In this document: positions 22,699-34,120 of the stretch, piece after piece | Position numbering within the stretch: position 1 is the stretch's first letter | How the letters are laid out: each line of letters begins with the position of its first letter | DNA from: Thermothielavioides terrestris NRRL 8126 | Lineage: Eukaryota; Ascomycota; Sordariomycetes; Sordariales; Chaetomiaceae | DNA: 64,000 nucleotides | Direction: 5' to 3' | Assembly: GCF_000226115.1 (NCBI RefSeq) | Contig: NC_016460.1 | Coordinates: 2,356,001-2,420,000 of the forward strand | Position numbers and translations under genes: made by a program | The notes under the pieces: generated by a model | Seen by the model: only the letters and a program-made list of their open reading frames with translations | Database searches by the model: none | Told to the model about the DNA's origin: nothing

Positions 22699-23109
22699 TG
22701 ATGGCTAAAGAGGTCCCGCCAAGACTAATTTCGGCCAATTGTCGGCAATGTTTTTACAGCGTCAGTACCCCGCCAAGACCGCCAAGGGGTTTGCACTATC
22801 GCCACGGGTTAGCCACGGGTTAGTTCGCCGGGGGGTGCGGGGGCGGCGCCAACCCCCCGCTGGTTAGGGTGAGGGTTATAGTTAGGGTGAGGGTCAAGGT
22901 TAGGGTAAGGGTTAACTTCGTTTTCTTTTTTTTCGATTTGGTTGAGTTTTTATAAAGTTGTTGCAACGAGTCTTTACGATTGTTCGTTGTTGATGTTGCT
23001 CGAAGTCGTCGAGGCCCCGTCGTAGCCCCGCTCACCCCGTAGCGATTATAAATACTTGTAAGCGGCAGTCTCCGAAATTAGTCTTGGCGGGACCTCTTTA
23101 GCTATAACC
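22699..23109 (+). mobile_element. MITE family T, copy A (411 bp, telomere-like core)
   Basis: The ends are TGATGGCTAAAGAGG and (reverse complement of the right end) GGTTATAGCTAAAGAGG, each followed inward by TCCCGCCAAGACTAATTTC or a close variant. Flanking repeats CTCTCTCGGC (22689-22698) and CTCTCTCGCC (23110-23119) match 9 of 10. The middle (22862-22915) is a run of degenerate telomere-like GGTTAGGG units after a GGGGGTGCGGGGG tract. No coding capacity. A 9-10 bp target duplication points to a nonautonomous Mutator-type element. Confidence 0.88.
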
Positions 23110-23437
23110 CTCTCTCGCCCACCCCGGGGTTCCGATTGGATGCGGCTGATCAACGTGCATGCTTGCACCCAAGGAACATTCGAGGCCCCGCCCGAGAGAT
23201 GGGACGAACAACCGCGCGGCAGCACAGATGCAACAGCAGCTGAAGAGAAGATCCAAGGCCGAATCTCGATATAGTACAGAGATCAAAGGAAATCTAGCAC
23301 TTAAGGTAGGGCACTGTACATGTATTTTGTTTCTGAGTAGCCTTGGACGGATAGTTAGTTCCGCTATATGGATTGTTCAGGCTTGGAAAGTTCCAAACGG
23401 ACCCCACTCTTCGGCCCGTTGGATGGCCCCGACATAG

Positions 23438-23825
23438 TAGACGTTAAAGAGGTCCTGCCAAGACTAATTTCGGCCAATTGTCGGCTATGTTTTTACAACG
23501 TTATTACGTAGCCACTATCGCCAAGGTATTTACTCTATCGCCAAGGGTTAGTTCGCCAGGGGTTCCGGGGCCAGCGCCAGCCCCCCGCTGGTTAGGGTTT
23601 AGGTTAAGGTTAGGATACAGGTTATAGTTAGGGTACGGGTTATCCTCGTTTTCTTCTTTTTCAATTTGGTTGAGTTTTCGTAGAGTTGTTGCGACGAGTC
23701 TTTGCGATTGTTGTTGTTGATGTTGCTCGAAGTCGTCGTGGCCTGCTCATCCCTTGGCGATTTGTAATTACTTGTACGCGGCAAAATCCGAAATTAGTCT
23801 TGGCGGGACCTCTTTAACGACGACC
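23438..23825 (+). mobile_element. MITE family T, copy B (388 bp)
   Basis: Same orientation and core as copy A. Left end TAGACGTTAAAGAGG, right end (reverse complement) GGTCGTCGTTAAAGAGG. Flanking repeats CCCGACATAG (23428-23437) and CCCGACATGG (23826-23835) match 9 of 10. It carries GGTTAGGG-like units near 23590-23640. Confidence 0.88.
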
Positions 23826-25504
23826 CCCGACATGGGGTGGCCCGTGGCCCAGGAATTCTCCGACGCTGACAAACGTTCTTCAAGGAACATGGGACGGAAA
23901 GCATGAACCAGGTTCGGCCCAAACCGCACCTCAACTTGGAAACTTCCGTCGTTTGTGCAGTTCCCACGGTACAGCGCCCAACGATTGAATTTCATCCACG
24001 TCTGCATACACCACAATTTTCTTGAGACGCAGCGGCTTTTCCAACGCTGACTGCATCTCATTGGACGCCACCAACGCACAGAACGGGAAAAAGCCAAGGG
24101 CACGAGGCAACTGTGAGCGTTTTTCTCCTTTCCATCCCGTGCAAAAAAGCAGGTCCCCGATGAGGTCTCAAAAAAAGCGACCGGCCATCCAATAACACGG
24201 TTATAGCCTCTGCAAGATGTAGGTACGGAAAAGCTAGAGTATAGTATAGAGCGGGGCGCAGGGACCACCACGTTTCCCCTGACCCTGGCCTAGCGCGCCG
24301 TGCCCGTGGCTCCCCCTCTCAAACTTTGTCTGGACCACTCGACATCCCCCTATCCAATCTGCTGCTGCAGGTCCCAGCAACGAGGCGAGCAGATGGCGGC
24401 ACGCCCGCTTCCCTGTCACTCAGCCCACAGTGCACTGGGCGCCTCGGGATGTCCCCGATCGACTCCTCGCGGTTACTTACACTAGTGTAGTGTACCACAG
24501 TAGTTAGGCGTTTGATGAGAGGGGCATCGCGCCGTGGAGTCGCACTGGCGGCGAGATTCCTCCTTGAAAATTGGCCCGGGGGGGGGGGGGGGGGGGTGGT
24601 TGGGCCCGGGTTGCTGGACGACGGACGGGGACGGGAGCACTGCTTCCAGGTTTAAGGTAAATCTGCTTGTGCCTGACGCTAACTAACTGCAATATACATA
24701 GCTCCGTACTGTGTGTCCTTACTCTTCGCTGCCGCTGGGTCTAGTTAGTGATGCTAGCCCAAAAGAACACAAGCAGAGACAGCCAGAGTTCCCCCTGGTC
24801 ATGGCCCAGGCCCAGCTGCACGAAACAACCTACACTAAGCTAGCCTAGGCCAAACGACCGCCGAAGGTGCCTGCCAAGGCCTGCCAGAGTTCCATGCAAG
24901 TGACGGGAGCGGAGACCGTGGGGCTGTTGCACGTTCACCACCATGGCCCAGACCCCGAGCCGCAGGCGGGCTACACTACTGCGGAGTGTATTCCGTCCAG
25001 TATAAACCTGTCCATCCCATCTGCGCCCCTCGCCGTTCCTGACCTGCCACCTTCTTTCGCTCCTCACCCGCCTCGTTCTCCTCAACCTTGCCGGGCTACG
25101 TTCCTTTCTCTCGGCATCTTGCCAGCCCTTTCTTTCAGCTCGCGCTGTTTGCGTTCTTGTGCTTCATTCACACGCTCCCTTTCAACTTGCCAAGCTGCTG
25201 AGCCTGCTCAGCGTCCAGCTCCTTCTTTTGTTCGCTCGACTTTGGCCTGCCGTGCCTCGACCCTCGAGTCAGACAAACAAGGCTCCAACAGTCCCTCGAA
25301 CGACCTTTCTTTGCATTTTCCGGTGACAACTGGCGTTGGCACCCCGGACACGGCTTTGTATCACGGTCCCAGCGACTCATTCACCATTGCCCGCTCAAGC
25401 AACGTTGAGGAGACGGACCGGACTACCCGTCAGGCAACATCAACACACAAGCCCACACCGATAACCCCTTTCATTCTTGAAGACCAAACTGGTCAATCGC
25501 CACA
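23826..25504. other. Gene-poor region and DUF1996 gene leader
   Basis: No gene recognised. It contains a 19-G run (24578-24596) and a TACACTAGTGTA palindrome near 24480. Pyrimidine-rich sequence at 25020-25500 is probably the leader of the next gene. Confidence 0.55.
24578..24596 (+). repeat. Homopolymer run of 19 G
   Basis: Nineteen consecutive G after TTGGCCC. Length may be unstable or affected by sequencing. Confidence 0.9.
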
Positions 25505-27431
25505 ATGCTCTTCGCCACGGCTCTGGCGGCCCTGGTCGCCACGGCTGCTGCTGCCAAGGACTCGCGCACCTTTGCCGTGCTGCACCACTACGGCAACGGC
25601 CCGCTGACGACATGCCGTGCGGACCCCATTGTCTCGCCCGGCGGGCCCTCTTCCCACGTCCACACCGTTATGGGAGCCAGCAACTTCGGCTTCAACACGA
25701 CCGGCGAGTTGCTGCGCCAGTCCCGCTGTTCCACCGCCAAGCCCAAGGCCGACCTCAGCTCGTACTGGTTCCCGACCCTCTACTTCCAGGATCCCGCCAC
25801 TGGCCTCCTCGAGCAGGTCAAGTTCTACTACATGAACGTCTACTACTTGTGAGTCTCAATGTGTGCCGTGCTTGCCGGGTGCTTTGTGATGGCGAAGGCT
25901 GACCTTGCCCAGCTTCGAGCCCACGAACGACGATATCAAGGCCTTCCCGCTTGGCCTGCAGATGGTGAGCGGGAACGCGATGCTGAGGACGGCCCCGTCC
26001 AAGTCGGGTGCGAACCAATTGGACCCTTCCCAGGGACCTATCCAGCCCGTCCAGATTACTTGCCCGCGCACCAGCTACGACCCTCCCAGCTATCCAGCCG
26101 ACTCGGATGGTTCCATGGCGGGCATCCAGGACCCCAACAACAAGGGCGCTGGCATCGGCTTCCCCTTCCAGGATTGCGACGGATACGCCTCGCCCATGCG
26201 TGTCGACATCCACTTCCCTTCGTGCTATGACCCGTCGGCCGGCTTGACCAACTACCAGAAGAACATGCAGTTCCCCACGAGTGCGCCTGGCGGCAAGCAG
26301 GACTGCCCTCCCGGCTGGATTCACACGCCGCACATCTTCTTCGAGACCTACTGGGATACGCACTCGCTCCTGCCGCGCTTCCAGAACCTGATCGGCAAGG
26401 CTAGCCCCTTCGTCTTCTCGAACGGCGATGTCACCGGCTTCTCCGCCCACGGCGACTTCATCTCGGGGTGGGACGAGGAGGAGCTCCAGCACATTATCGA
26501 CACGTGCAATGCCGGCGAGGCTGGCATCGACAAGTGCCCTGGCCTGAAGCTCGGAGTGAACGACGACAGCGGTTCTTGCAACATCGAGTGCCCCGTCGAC
26601 GAAGTGATCGACGGCAAGCTGGAGAAGCTGCCGGGGAACAACCCTCTCGCGGGCTGGGGTCACGGCACTGGTAACGTCGCGGTTGCTTCGTCGCCTGCTG
26701 CCCCTTCGGCCTCGTCTTCGCCTGCGGCTGCGCATTCGTCGCCCAGCCAGTCGCCGGCTGCCACGTCCGAGAAGCAAACTTCCTCTGCTGCTGCTCCGCC
26801 GCCGCCGCCGCCGCCGTCGTCTACCACGCTTGTTGCTGTGCCCGCTTCGAGCGCCAAGCCGTCCACGCCTGTCGATGTCGCGGCCACGACGAGCAAGCCT
26901 GCTGCCCCGCCGCGGACAACCGCCCCGGCTGTCGTGGTCACAACGGTCTATGAGACCGTCACCGTGTGGGAGACCAAGACCGTGTACGTGGACAACGGCA
27001 CGCCGGCGCCCACGCAGGCCCCCCAGACGACCAACAGCAAGACGGCCGACATCTCGGGCTTCAAGTACGTGGGCTGCTACCGGGACGCGCAGACCCGCGT
27101 CCTCAGCGGCGAGGTGCTGCCCAACCTGGGGCTGGTCAGCAACACGGCGTGCGTCAACTACTGCGCCTCCAAGGGCTTCAGCATCGCCGGCACCGAGTAC
27201 GGCGGCGAGTGCTACTGCGGCAACGGCCTGTCGTCGCTCGACAAGCTGGACGAGGCCAGCTGCAGCATGGCCTGCAAGGGCGACGCCGGCCAGACCTGCG
27301 GCGGCAACTGGGCCCTCACGCTCTACACCAAGGGCGGCGCGGCGCCGGGCACCACCGCGGCCAAGCGCCATGCGGGACACAACCACCACCTCCATCACGC
27401 GCGTGTGCCGTCGCGGCGTCATCGGAGATAG
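25505..27431 (+). CDS. Secreted DUF1996 and WSC-domain protein
   Basis: Exons are 25505..25848 and 25913..27431, giving 620 residues. A signal peptide (MLFATALAALVATAAAA) is followed by DUF1996, about 25-280 (SSHVHTVMGASNFGF, then WIHTPHIFFETYWDT and HGDFISGWD). A Ser/Thr/Ala/Pro-rich linker, about 285-490, is likely O-glycosylated. A Cys-rich WSC domain spans about 497-585 (YVGCYRDAQTRVL, GGECYCGN, CGGNWALTLY). A basic His/Arg tail follows (HAGHNHHLHHARVPSRRHRR). WSC domains bind glucans or xylans. DUF1996 has no settled biochemical role, so an extracellular carbohydrate-related role is inference. The 64-nt intron falls inside DUF1996 and restores YYFFEPTNDD. Confidence 0.92.
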
Positions 27432-28590
27432 GCGCCTCTGCTTCTCTGCTTGCCTGCCCGCCTCGATTGGCTGGCTCATATTGAAGCATGCGTGCTTCGC
27501 TCTTCTCTTCTCGGTTCATAAACCTCGTTTTTGTTCCATTCACATCTCCATCATTCGCCCTGCGATGGTTGGAAAAGTTTCTCTGTATTTACTTTACTAC
27601 CCATTTTTTTTTTTCGTTTCTTTTCTCTCTCTCAGAGGGACCCTGGAGGGCTGGGACACACAGGTTAGAGAGAGAGGGGAGTTGGTTTGGCGGCAGAGAA
27701 AGAGCATTTCGGTTGGCACCACCCTGCTTCCCCCCTTCTCGCCGCACGGGGCCGGAGCAGGGTCAAAAGAAGGCGCTGGGAACCATTCGCATTCGCGGGA
27801 GGTGATGGCGGTTTGGGTTCTTCTTTTCTTAACGACGACATGACGCTCGCTTAAGAAGGAAAAGCTGTGGACGGGGATCTGGCTTGCTTTGAGGCTTGCT
27901 TGCTTGCTGGCATCGGGCTCTTCAGCCATGCGCCTGTCCAGCAACAGCACGCTCACCGGCAGCAGCGGCATATTTCACTTCGATATCTGTGTATCTATAG
28001 CATTGTTCAATTCTTTTGGGGGTTTGCTCCCCCGGGGCTTCCCTGGCCTGTTTTGGTCGGCGGAGCAGTTTGGGGACGTTTGACTTGGGGTTTCATAGAA
28101 TATATCAGGGCGAACAGCGGTTTGGCTGTCGTGGGAATCCGTGCCAATGGAGAGAGTCGTTCCCATTCCTCGAGTCTGAATCGTTTACTCCGTATTCCGC
28201 TGGTCAGCCGCTCAAACAGCTGCGAGATGATGAGATGCGCCTGCACTGCATAGCTAACCCTAACCCGGCAACAGCTACACTACCCCAAATTTACAGATAC
28301 CTTTTTGGGCCGCGCTGGACCACCACATCCGCCCCAAATTCAGCGCGGTTCAGAACAACTCGAGACAGCGTGAAGTGCCGTCAATCCGTGCAATCCTGCG
28401 CCGTCATATTCAATCCGGCCAAGTCCTACCAGACACCGAAAATTGTGCCCAATACGAAAGCGTCTATAAAATATTGCTGACATGATGAATCCCGTGCTTT
28501 TGAGACCCTGAAACCTGAATCGAGTCTCTCGTTTCTCGTCTTTCATCTGTCTCACCTCTGTGACCCTCCACAGCCTGGGTTATCGCCAGC
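27432..28590. other. Intergenic; RCM1 promoter side
   Basis: No gene recognised. It contains a T-rich stretch (27604-27614) in the probable 3' region of the DUF1996 gene. Confidence 0.55.
28255..28266 (-). repeat. Interstitial telomere-like motif (CCCTAA pair)
   Basis: TAACCCTAACCC, 325 bp before the RCM1 start codon. Similar motifs occur at 1551, 45851 and 49516. Confidence 0.8.
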
Positions 28591-30653
28591 ATGTCCCTCT
28601 ACCACGAAACGGCGGCCATTGTCACCGGCCCCTCCACGCATGGCGGCAGCCTCAAGTCCAAGATATACGGCAACAAGGACCTCAAATCGCCACCAGCACA
28701 GGTATACGCCCTGGCCTTTGAGGCAAGCAAGTGGAGTGGCGTCTTGAAGGAGGTAGTTGAGAATGCACAGCTGCTGCAGAGCGAGCGCAAGGTAATAATG
28801 CATTTCAGCAATATTCACGGCAAGGCCAAAAGAGTTGCAGAGAGCTGACACCAAGACAGCTCACACCTGCCCTCTCCATCTTGCTCGTGCACGACCTGCT
28901 GCTTGCCAAGAAGGGCATCGCGCTCCCGGCCTCTCATGGCTTGCGTGCCGCCGTCGAGAGGCACAAGGCGAGGCTGCAGTCCGAGTTCACCAGGGCCAGG
29001 ATACGGAGGAAGTGCCCCACGCTCGAAGCGCTGAAGGCGATGGTCGACGCGCAGCTGGGGCCGGTTCACCCGCGCTGGATCAGGGTCAACGCGCTCAAAA
29101 GCACGATCGACGAGCAGCTGGACACCACCTTCAAGGGGTTCGAGATGGTCCCATCCGTCGAGGAGGTCATCGCATCTGCGTCGACGGGGAAGAGGGTAAT
29201 CTGTCTCGACGGCCACGTGCCAAACCTCATCGCCGCCTCCCCGGGGATCGACTTCACAAAGACCGAAGCCTACAAGGAGGGCAAGATCATCCTGCAGGAC
29301 AAGGCCTCCTGCTTCCCGGCCTACCTGCTCGACCCGCGGCCCGAAGACGGCGACATCATCGACGCGTGCAGCGCGCCGGGGAACAAGACGACCCACCTGG
29401 CCGGCATCCTGTACGAGCGGGGAGGCTTCGCCGACGGCCAGCGGATCCTCGCGTTCGAGAAGGACGAGCAGCGCGCCAAGACGCTCGCCAACATGCTGAA
29501 GGCGGCCGGCTCGGACGCCGTCACCGTCGTCCACGCGGGCCGCGACTTCCTCAAGACCGACCCCCACGCGCCCGAGTTCCGCCGCGTCGGCGCCCTCCTG
29601 CTCGACCCGTCCTGCTCCGGCAGCGGCATCGTCGGCCGCGACGATGCCCCGGAGTTCCACCTGCCATCCGCGCCGCCCACCCCAACAGCCGGTTCAAGCA
29701 AAACCAGCAGCAGCAGCGGCGGCGGCGGAGGCGGCGGCGCCCAACCCCCCAACCGCAAACGAAAGCGCCACGAAGCAACCACCGCCACCGCCGCCGACAC
29801 CAATGCCACCACCAATGAAGAAGAAACCGCAACCACCTCCGACTCCCCCTCCTCGCCACCAAACCCAGCCCTAGAAACCCGCCTCGCCTCCCTGGCCGCC
29901 TTCCAGCTCTCCATCGTGCTGCACGCGCTCTCCTTCCCCGCCGCGCGCAAGGTGACCTACTCGACCTGCTCGGTGCACGCGGCCGAGAACGAGCAGGTGG
30001 TGCGCGCGGCGCTGGCGTCGCCCGTCGCGCGCAGCCGCGGCTGGCGCCTGCTCCGCCGCGCCGAGCAGGTCCGTGGCTTGCGGGACTGGCCTGTTCGCGG
30101 GGACCGGCGGGCCTGTCGGAGTGGGAATCACGGGGGGGAGAAGGGGGAGGTGGTGGTGGGGGTGGGGGAGGAGGAGGAGGATGAAGCGGAGGCGGAGGAG
30201 ATTGCGGAGGCGTGTGTGCGGGCTGAGAAGGGGGATGGGAAGGGGGTGATGGGGTTTTTTGTTGTTTGTTTTGTTAGGGATCGTGTTGGGGGTGATGGGG
30301 CGGTGGGGGAGGGAGGAGGTACGGATTGGGATGAGGATGGGGATGGCCCGTACGTGAGGGACGCCCAGGGGAGGATTGTCCGGGATGAAAACGGGATTCC
30401 GACGCTGAAGAGCACTGGGAGGAAGGTAATCGAGTGGGACTCCATGGCGGATGAGGAAGAGAGTGAGTCAGTGGAGCTGAGATTTGGAGAGGACGACGAC
30501 GACGAAGACGGGCCGTTTGAGAGGGACGCGGAGGGGCGGATTGTGAGAGGGGTGGATGGGATGCCGCGGTTGAAGCGGGCGAGGGTGAGTCGCGACGGCG
30601 ACGAGGAGCAGGAGGAGGAGGAAGATAACGAATGGGGGGGATTTGACGATTAG
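28591..30653 (+). CDS. RCM1: 25S rRNA cytosine-5 methyltransferase Rcm1 (NSUN5 family)
   Basis: Exons are 28591..28791 and 28860..30653, giving 664 residues. It has a NOL1/NOP2/Sun methyltransferase fold with SAM-binding DACSAPGNKTTHLA near 235. The catalytic motifs are DPSCSGSG near 316 and TYSTCSV near 434; their cysteines form and release the covalent RNA intermediate. In yeast Rcm1 methylates one cytosine of 25S rRNA in the nucleolus. The closing strand GFFVVCFVRD is present but separated from the core by a low-complexity insert. The fold also contains a Ser/Gly/Lys/Thr-rich insert after DPSCSGSG (about 330-390). An acidic C-terminal extension after 540 carries two copies of a motif of about 20 residues (DGPYVRDAQGRIVR at 562 and DGPFERDAEGRIVR at 617), which is not part of the enzyme family. 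Confidence 0.92.
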
Positions 30654-31180
30654 CTATCTCGCTGTATGTGTTACGCAGTATGGCGTATTCGATCTCCAAC
30701 CTCTTTCCAGGCATGTTCGTGTCTCTGCACAACGAGCAAGTTGTCGCGGTCGCCATGGATGCGTCCCCACCCTGGCGCCCAGCAAAAGGCGCGAACAACG
30801 CCACAATATTTGAAAGCCCACACAAGCTCATACGACGTTCAAATAAGCTATTCGGGCCCAAGATTTCGCTCTCTCTCGGACTCTGAGGCTCCTCGGATCG
30901 CGCCGGTCTTGCGATCGGATCCGGGAGCGGTACCCGTCGCCAGGGGCAGGGGTCGCGCGGATGGGGCTCAACGCGGATCGTCACTTCAGCTTAGTTCGCT
31001 GCTTGCTGGGTTATGTAGGTCAAAAAAACAACAGCACAATCGCTGCGACCAGCCTTGATATACGCCCGAGGTCGGGCCACTCTCAACGAGGCATTTCTAA
31101 CTCAACAACTTGCTTGATCTACTACCTGGCCCAAGCCGTCCGTCCCTGAACCAAATCTGCCTGCTAGAACTGCAGGCGCC
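30654..31180. other. Intergenic between RCM1 and the EBP-like gene
   Basis: No gene recognised. Confidence 0.55.
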
Positions 31181-32264
31181 ATGGCAGCCCAAGGCCACCC
31201 CTACTACCCGCGCGATGCACTCATCCCCGGATATGCGCCCAACGAGACGCCTCTCCCGGTCGTCCTGGGCTTGTTTGGTAGCATCGTCTTCTCCTTCACC
31301 GCTGGGTCTGTCGTGCTGGCGAAGCGGTATAACCCGGGTCTGAGGAGGGCAGACCAGCTGATCGTCGCCTGGTTTGCGCTGTGTGAGTTTGTCCTCCCGG
31401 ACCCTTACCCCTTTATTTACACTATGGCCGCCGACACACTTGCTGACCGCACCTACAACTAGGCGGCTTCCTCCATCTCTTTTTCGAAGGTGCTTGATTT
31501 CCCCTCCTCATAGCTCACCCCGCCTGCCTCTAACTTATTACGCCCAGGCTACTTCGTCCTGCGTCACGCCTCGCTCGCATCTTCCCAGTCCCTCTTCGCC
31601 CAAGTCTGGAAAGAATACGCCCTCTCCGACTCGCGCTACCTCACATCCGACCCTTTCATGCTCTGCATCGAGACACTGACCGTGGTCAGTACCGCATTCC
31701 CCCTCCTCACTTCTTTCCCCCCCTTATCCCTTCCTCACCCTGACCTAACCACCCGCCCCCCTTCTAGCTGATCTGGGCCCCGCTCTCCCTGACGACCGCC
31801 GTCCTCGCCGCGCGCGGCCGCCCCCGCGAGCAGGGCGCGCGCCACCTGCTGCAGGCGCTCGTCAGCGGCGGCCACCTGTACGGCGTGGCGCTGTACTACG
31901 GCACGTGCGCGCTCGCGGAGCGCCTGCGCGGCGCGACGTACAGCCGGCCCGAAGTGGTGTATTATTGGGGCTACTACGTGGGCATGAACGCGCCGTGGGT
32001 TGTTGTTCCGGCTGGTGAGGTCTTTCTTCTTGCTTCTGTTCTTTGCGCTCCTTTTCCATTTTGCCCCCCATCCCCTCCACCCACCCCCCCCCCCTTCATC
32101 TTCACCCCTTTCCTTTTTCCCTTTTACCCCTCTGTTTCCCTTTCGTTCCTCCCTAAGACTAACTTTGGCGGGTGTCGATAGTGCTGCTTTGGCGCAGCGC
32201 GAGGGAGATTCGGGCGGCTTTCGCGGCGATCGCGAGGGTGGAGGAGGGGAGGAAGGGGAGGTGA
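31181..32264 (+). CDS. EBP-type sterol delta8-delta7 isomerase homologue (EXPERA domain)
   Basis: Five exons: 31181..31382, 31463..31489, 31548..31684, 31768..32014, 32182..32264, giving 231 residues. Exon 2 is only 27 nt and encodes the core GFLHLFFEG. The spliced protein matches animal emopamil-binding protein through HLFFEGYF, VWKEYALSDSRY, CIETLTV, APLSL and MNAPW. Residues aligned with the EBP active site are kept: His72, Glu76, Glu118 and Trp199. Four to five membrane spans are predicted, implying residence in the ER. In fungi this isomerisation is normally done by the unrelated ERG2, so either a second sterol isomerase or another activity is possible. The last intron (167 nt) is C-rich. 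Confidence 0.88.
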
Positions 32265-32499
32265 CGGGAGAGGCCGAAGACGAGCCGTTGGACACTGAAA
32301 CGGATGCGGTGTGAACAGCGAGAAGGCTGCGGTGGCCTAGGAATAGGGGAAGGGAGTAACTGGTCCACGAGTGGTAATATGTAATCCTCAAGAACGCCCC
32401 CCAGCTCTTGACTCCAGAAACGCAAAACGCTACGACCGCAATATCATAGACAACCCAACCGCACCAAGCCACATTGAGGGGTATCTTCTTCGCCGCGCC

Positions 32500-33460
32500 T
32501 CAGCGGACATACTTGTTCATGAACCTCTTGTGAAAATCGGAGCGCAGCAAGTCCTAGACCACCGTCAGTACCTCATCCAACGCTCATCCGCGAGCAATAG
32601 AAGAAACTCACATTGATAAATTCCCTCCTCTTCCCCTTCTCCTCAGTGCCCCTCGCCTGGTTCTTGAACACCACGTCCTCATCCCACCGCCGCTTGACGT
32701 TGAAGTCGGGCTTGTTGAGCAGCGGATTCCCCCGCGCGATGTCCCGCTCGCGCGCCTCCTGCTCGGCCGCCTGCCGCTCGCGCTCCTCGCGCGCCCGCTT
32801 CTCGGCCCGCTCGCGCCGCACCCGCTCCAGCTCGCGCTGCAGCTCCGCCTCCTCGTCGTCGTCGCTGCTCTCGTCCGAGTCGTCCGAGTCGTCGTCGCCG
32901 TCGCCGCCCTTGCCAGACCCGTCGTCGCTGTCGTCGTCCGCGTCGATGTCGCGCGTCTCGGCGAGGATGCGCCGTCTTTTCGCGTCCGGGTCTTCTTCCG
33001 CTTCGCCATCATCGCCACCTCCGTCGCCGTTCTCGCCGTTCGCTGACCGCGAGGTGAGCGCGAGCGGCCGCTTGTTGGTGGTTGAAGGCTCGGGCGCGTG
33101 GTCCTCTGACGAGGCGCCGGGGACGGGGGCGCCCTTGAGCTTGGCGTAGTGCGCTGCCTCGGCGGCCTCGAGTTCGGCGCGCAGGTCGCGCGTTGTGCGG
33201 TCGGCTTCGCCGCCTTGGCCGGGTTTTCTGTGGAGGCTTATTAGAGAACGGGGAGCGGGCAACCGGGAGGGGAGGATGGCACGTACCTAAATTTGAGCTG
33301 TGTGTACGCTGGTAGGAGGCGCTGATGGTAGGCGGGCCCGCGGAGAGCTTCCTTGCCGCGAGCCTGAGATCGGGATTGATTGTTAGCAAACGTTCCGCAG
33401 TTTGTTGGGAACGTGTGTGCCGCTTACCGGATCGAATGTAGGTCTGTGAGCGGTGGTCAT
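32500..33460 (-). CDS. CWC15: Pre-mRNA splicing factor Cwc15
   Basis: Minus-strand exons 33460..33428, 33363..33287, 33227..32612 and 32553..32500 give 259 residues. The invariant N-terminus MTTAHRPTFDP-ARG is made by joining exons 1 and 2. The middle is acidic (Asp/Ser-rich, about 120-165) then basic and Arg/Glu-rich. The conserved C-terminus NPLLNKPDFNVKRRWDEDVV is followed by FINDLLRSDFHKRFMNKYVR, split by the last intron. Cwc15/AD002 belongs to the NTC-related part of the spliceosome. Another component of the same assembly, SYF2, is encoded at 56118-57107. It is convergent with the EBP-like gene, 235 bp apart. Confidence 0.95.
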
Positions 33461-33592
33461 ATTGATGGCTCAACGGGGAGGAGATAGCAGTTATCGTTGC
33501 TGAGACAGTCGTGAAGTTGCAAAGTTCCAGGTTGGTTGTTTGGGGATTCATCAGAGTACGGATAGGTACCTCTTGTGGAAGCTCGCGCGCCA

Positions 33593-33992
33593 GGTTATTC
33601 TTAAAGAGGTCCCGCCAAGACTAATTTCGGAACCTACCGCTTACAAGTATTTACAAATTGCCGCGAAGGAGCGGGGTCGCCACGACTTCGAGCAACATCA
33701 ACAACGAAGAATTGCAAAGACCCGTAGCAGCAACTTCGCGAAACCTCAACCAAATTGAAAAAAAAGAAAACGAAGTTAACCCGCACCCTAACCTTGACCC
33801 TCACCCTAACTATAACCCTCACCCTAACTAGCGGGGGGCTAGCGCCGCCCCCCGTACCCCCGGCGAACTAACCTATAGCTAACCTATAGCGATAGTGCAA
33901 ACCCCTTAGCGGGCTTGGCGGGGTACTAACGCTATAAAAACATTGCCGACAATTGGCCGAAATTAGTCTTGGCGGGACCTCTTTAAGATCTA
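33593..33992 (-). mobile_element. MITE family T, copy C (400 bp)
   Basis: Reverse orientation relative to copies A, B and E (CCCTAA-like units on the plus strand, 33786-33830). Left end GGTTATTCTTAAAGAGG, right end (reverse complement) TAGATCTTAAAGAGG. Expected 10-bp flanks are TCGCGCGCCA and GTGTACGCTA: 5 of 10 identical, and 4 of the 5 differences are C/T or G/A transitions, as if the duplication had been mutated by RIP. Confidence 0.8.
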
Positions 33993-34120
33993 GTGTACGC
34001 TACTAGGGTGTATAGGTGACGGCCCAAGATTGGCGAATGACAGCGGCTCACTGCCCACGTCAGTGCAGCAGAATCCACTGAATTTTGGCGGTCTTCAGTG
34101 GCAGAAAGCTGCCCCTCCAG

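Noticed and set aside
22862..22915. Chromosome end or subtelomere
   Set aside because: The TTAGGG-like units are degenerate, short and inside a MITE, with ordinary genes on both sides.
23441..23820. TTAA or TA target sites (piggyBac or Tc1 type) for the telomere-core MITE
   Set aside because: TTAA is not shared by all copies, and longer 9-10 bp direct repeats a few bases further out explain the boundaries better.
23768..24271. 167-residue minus-strand ORF
   Set aside because: It ends inside MITE copy B and has no family features.
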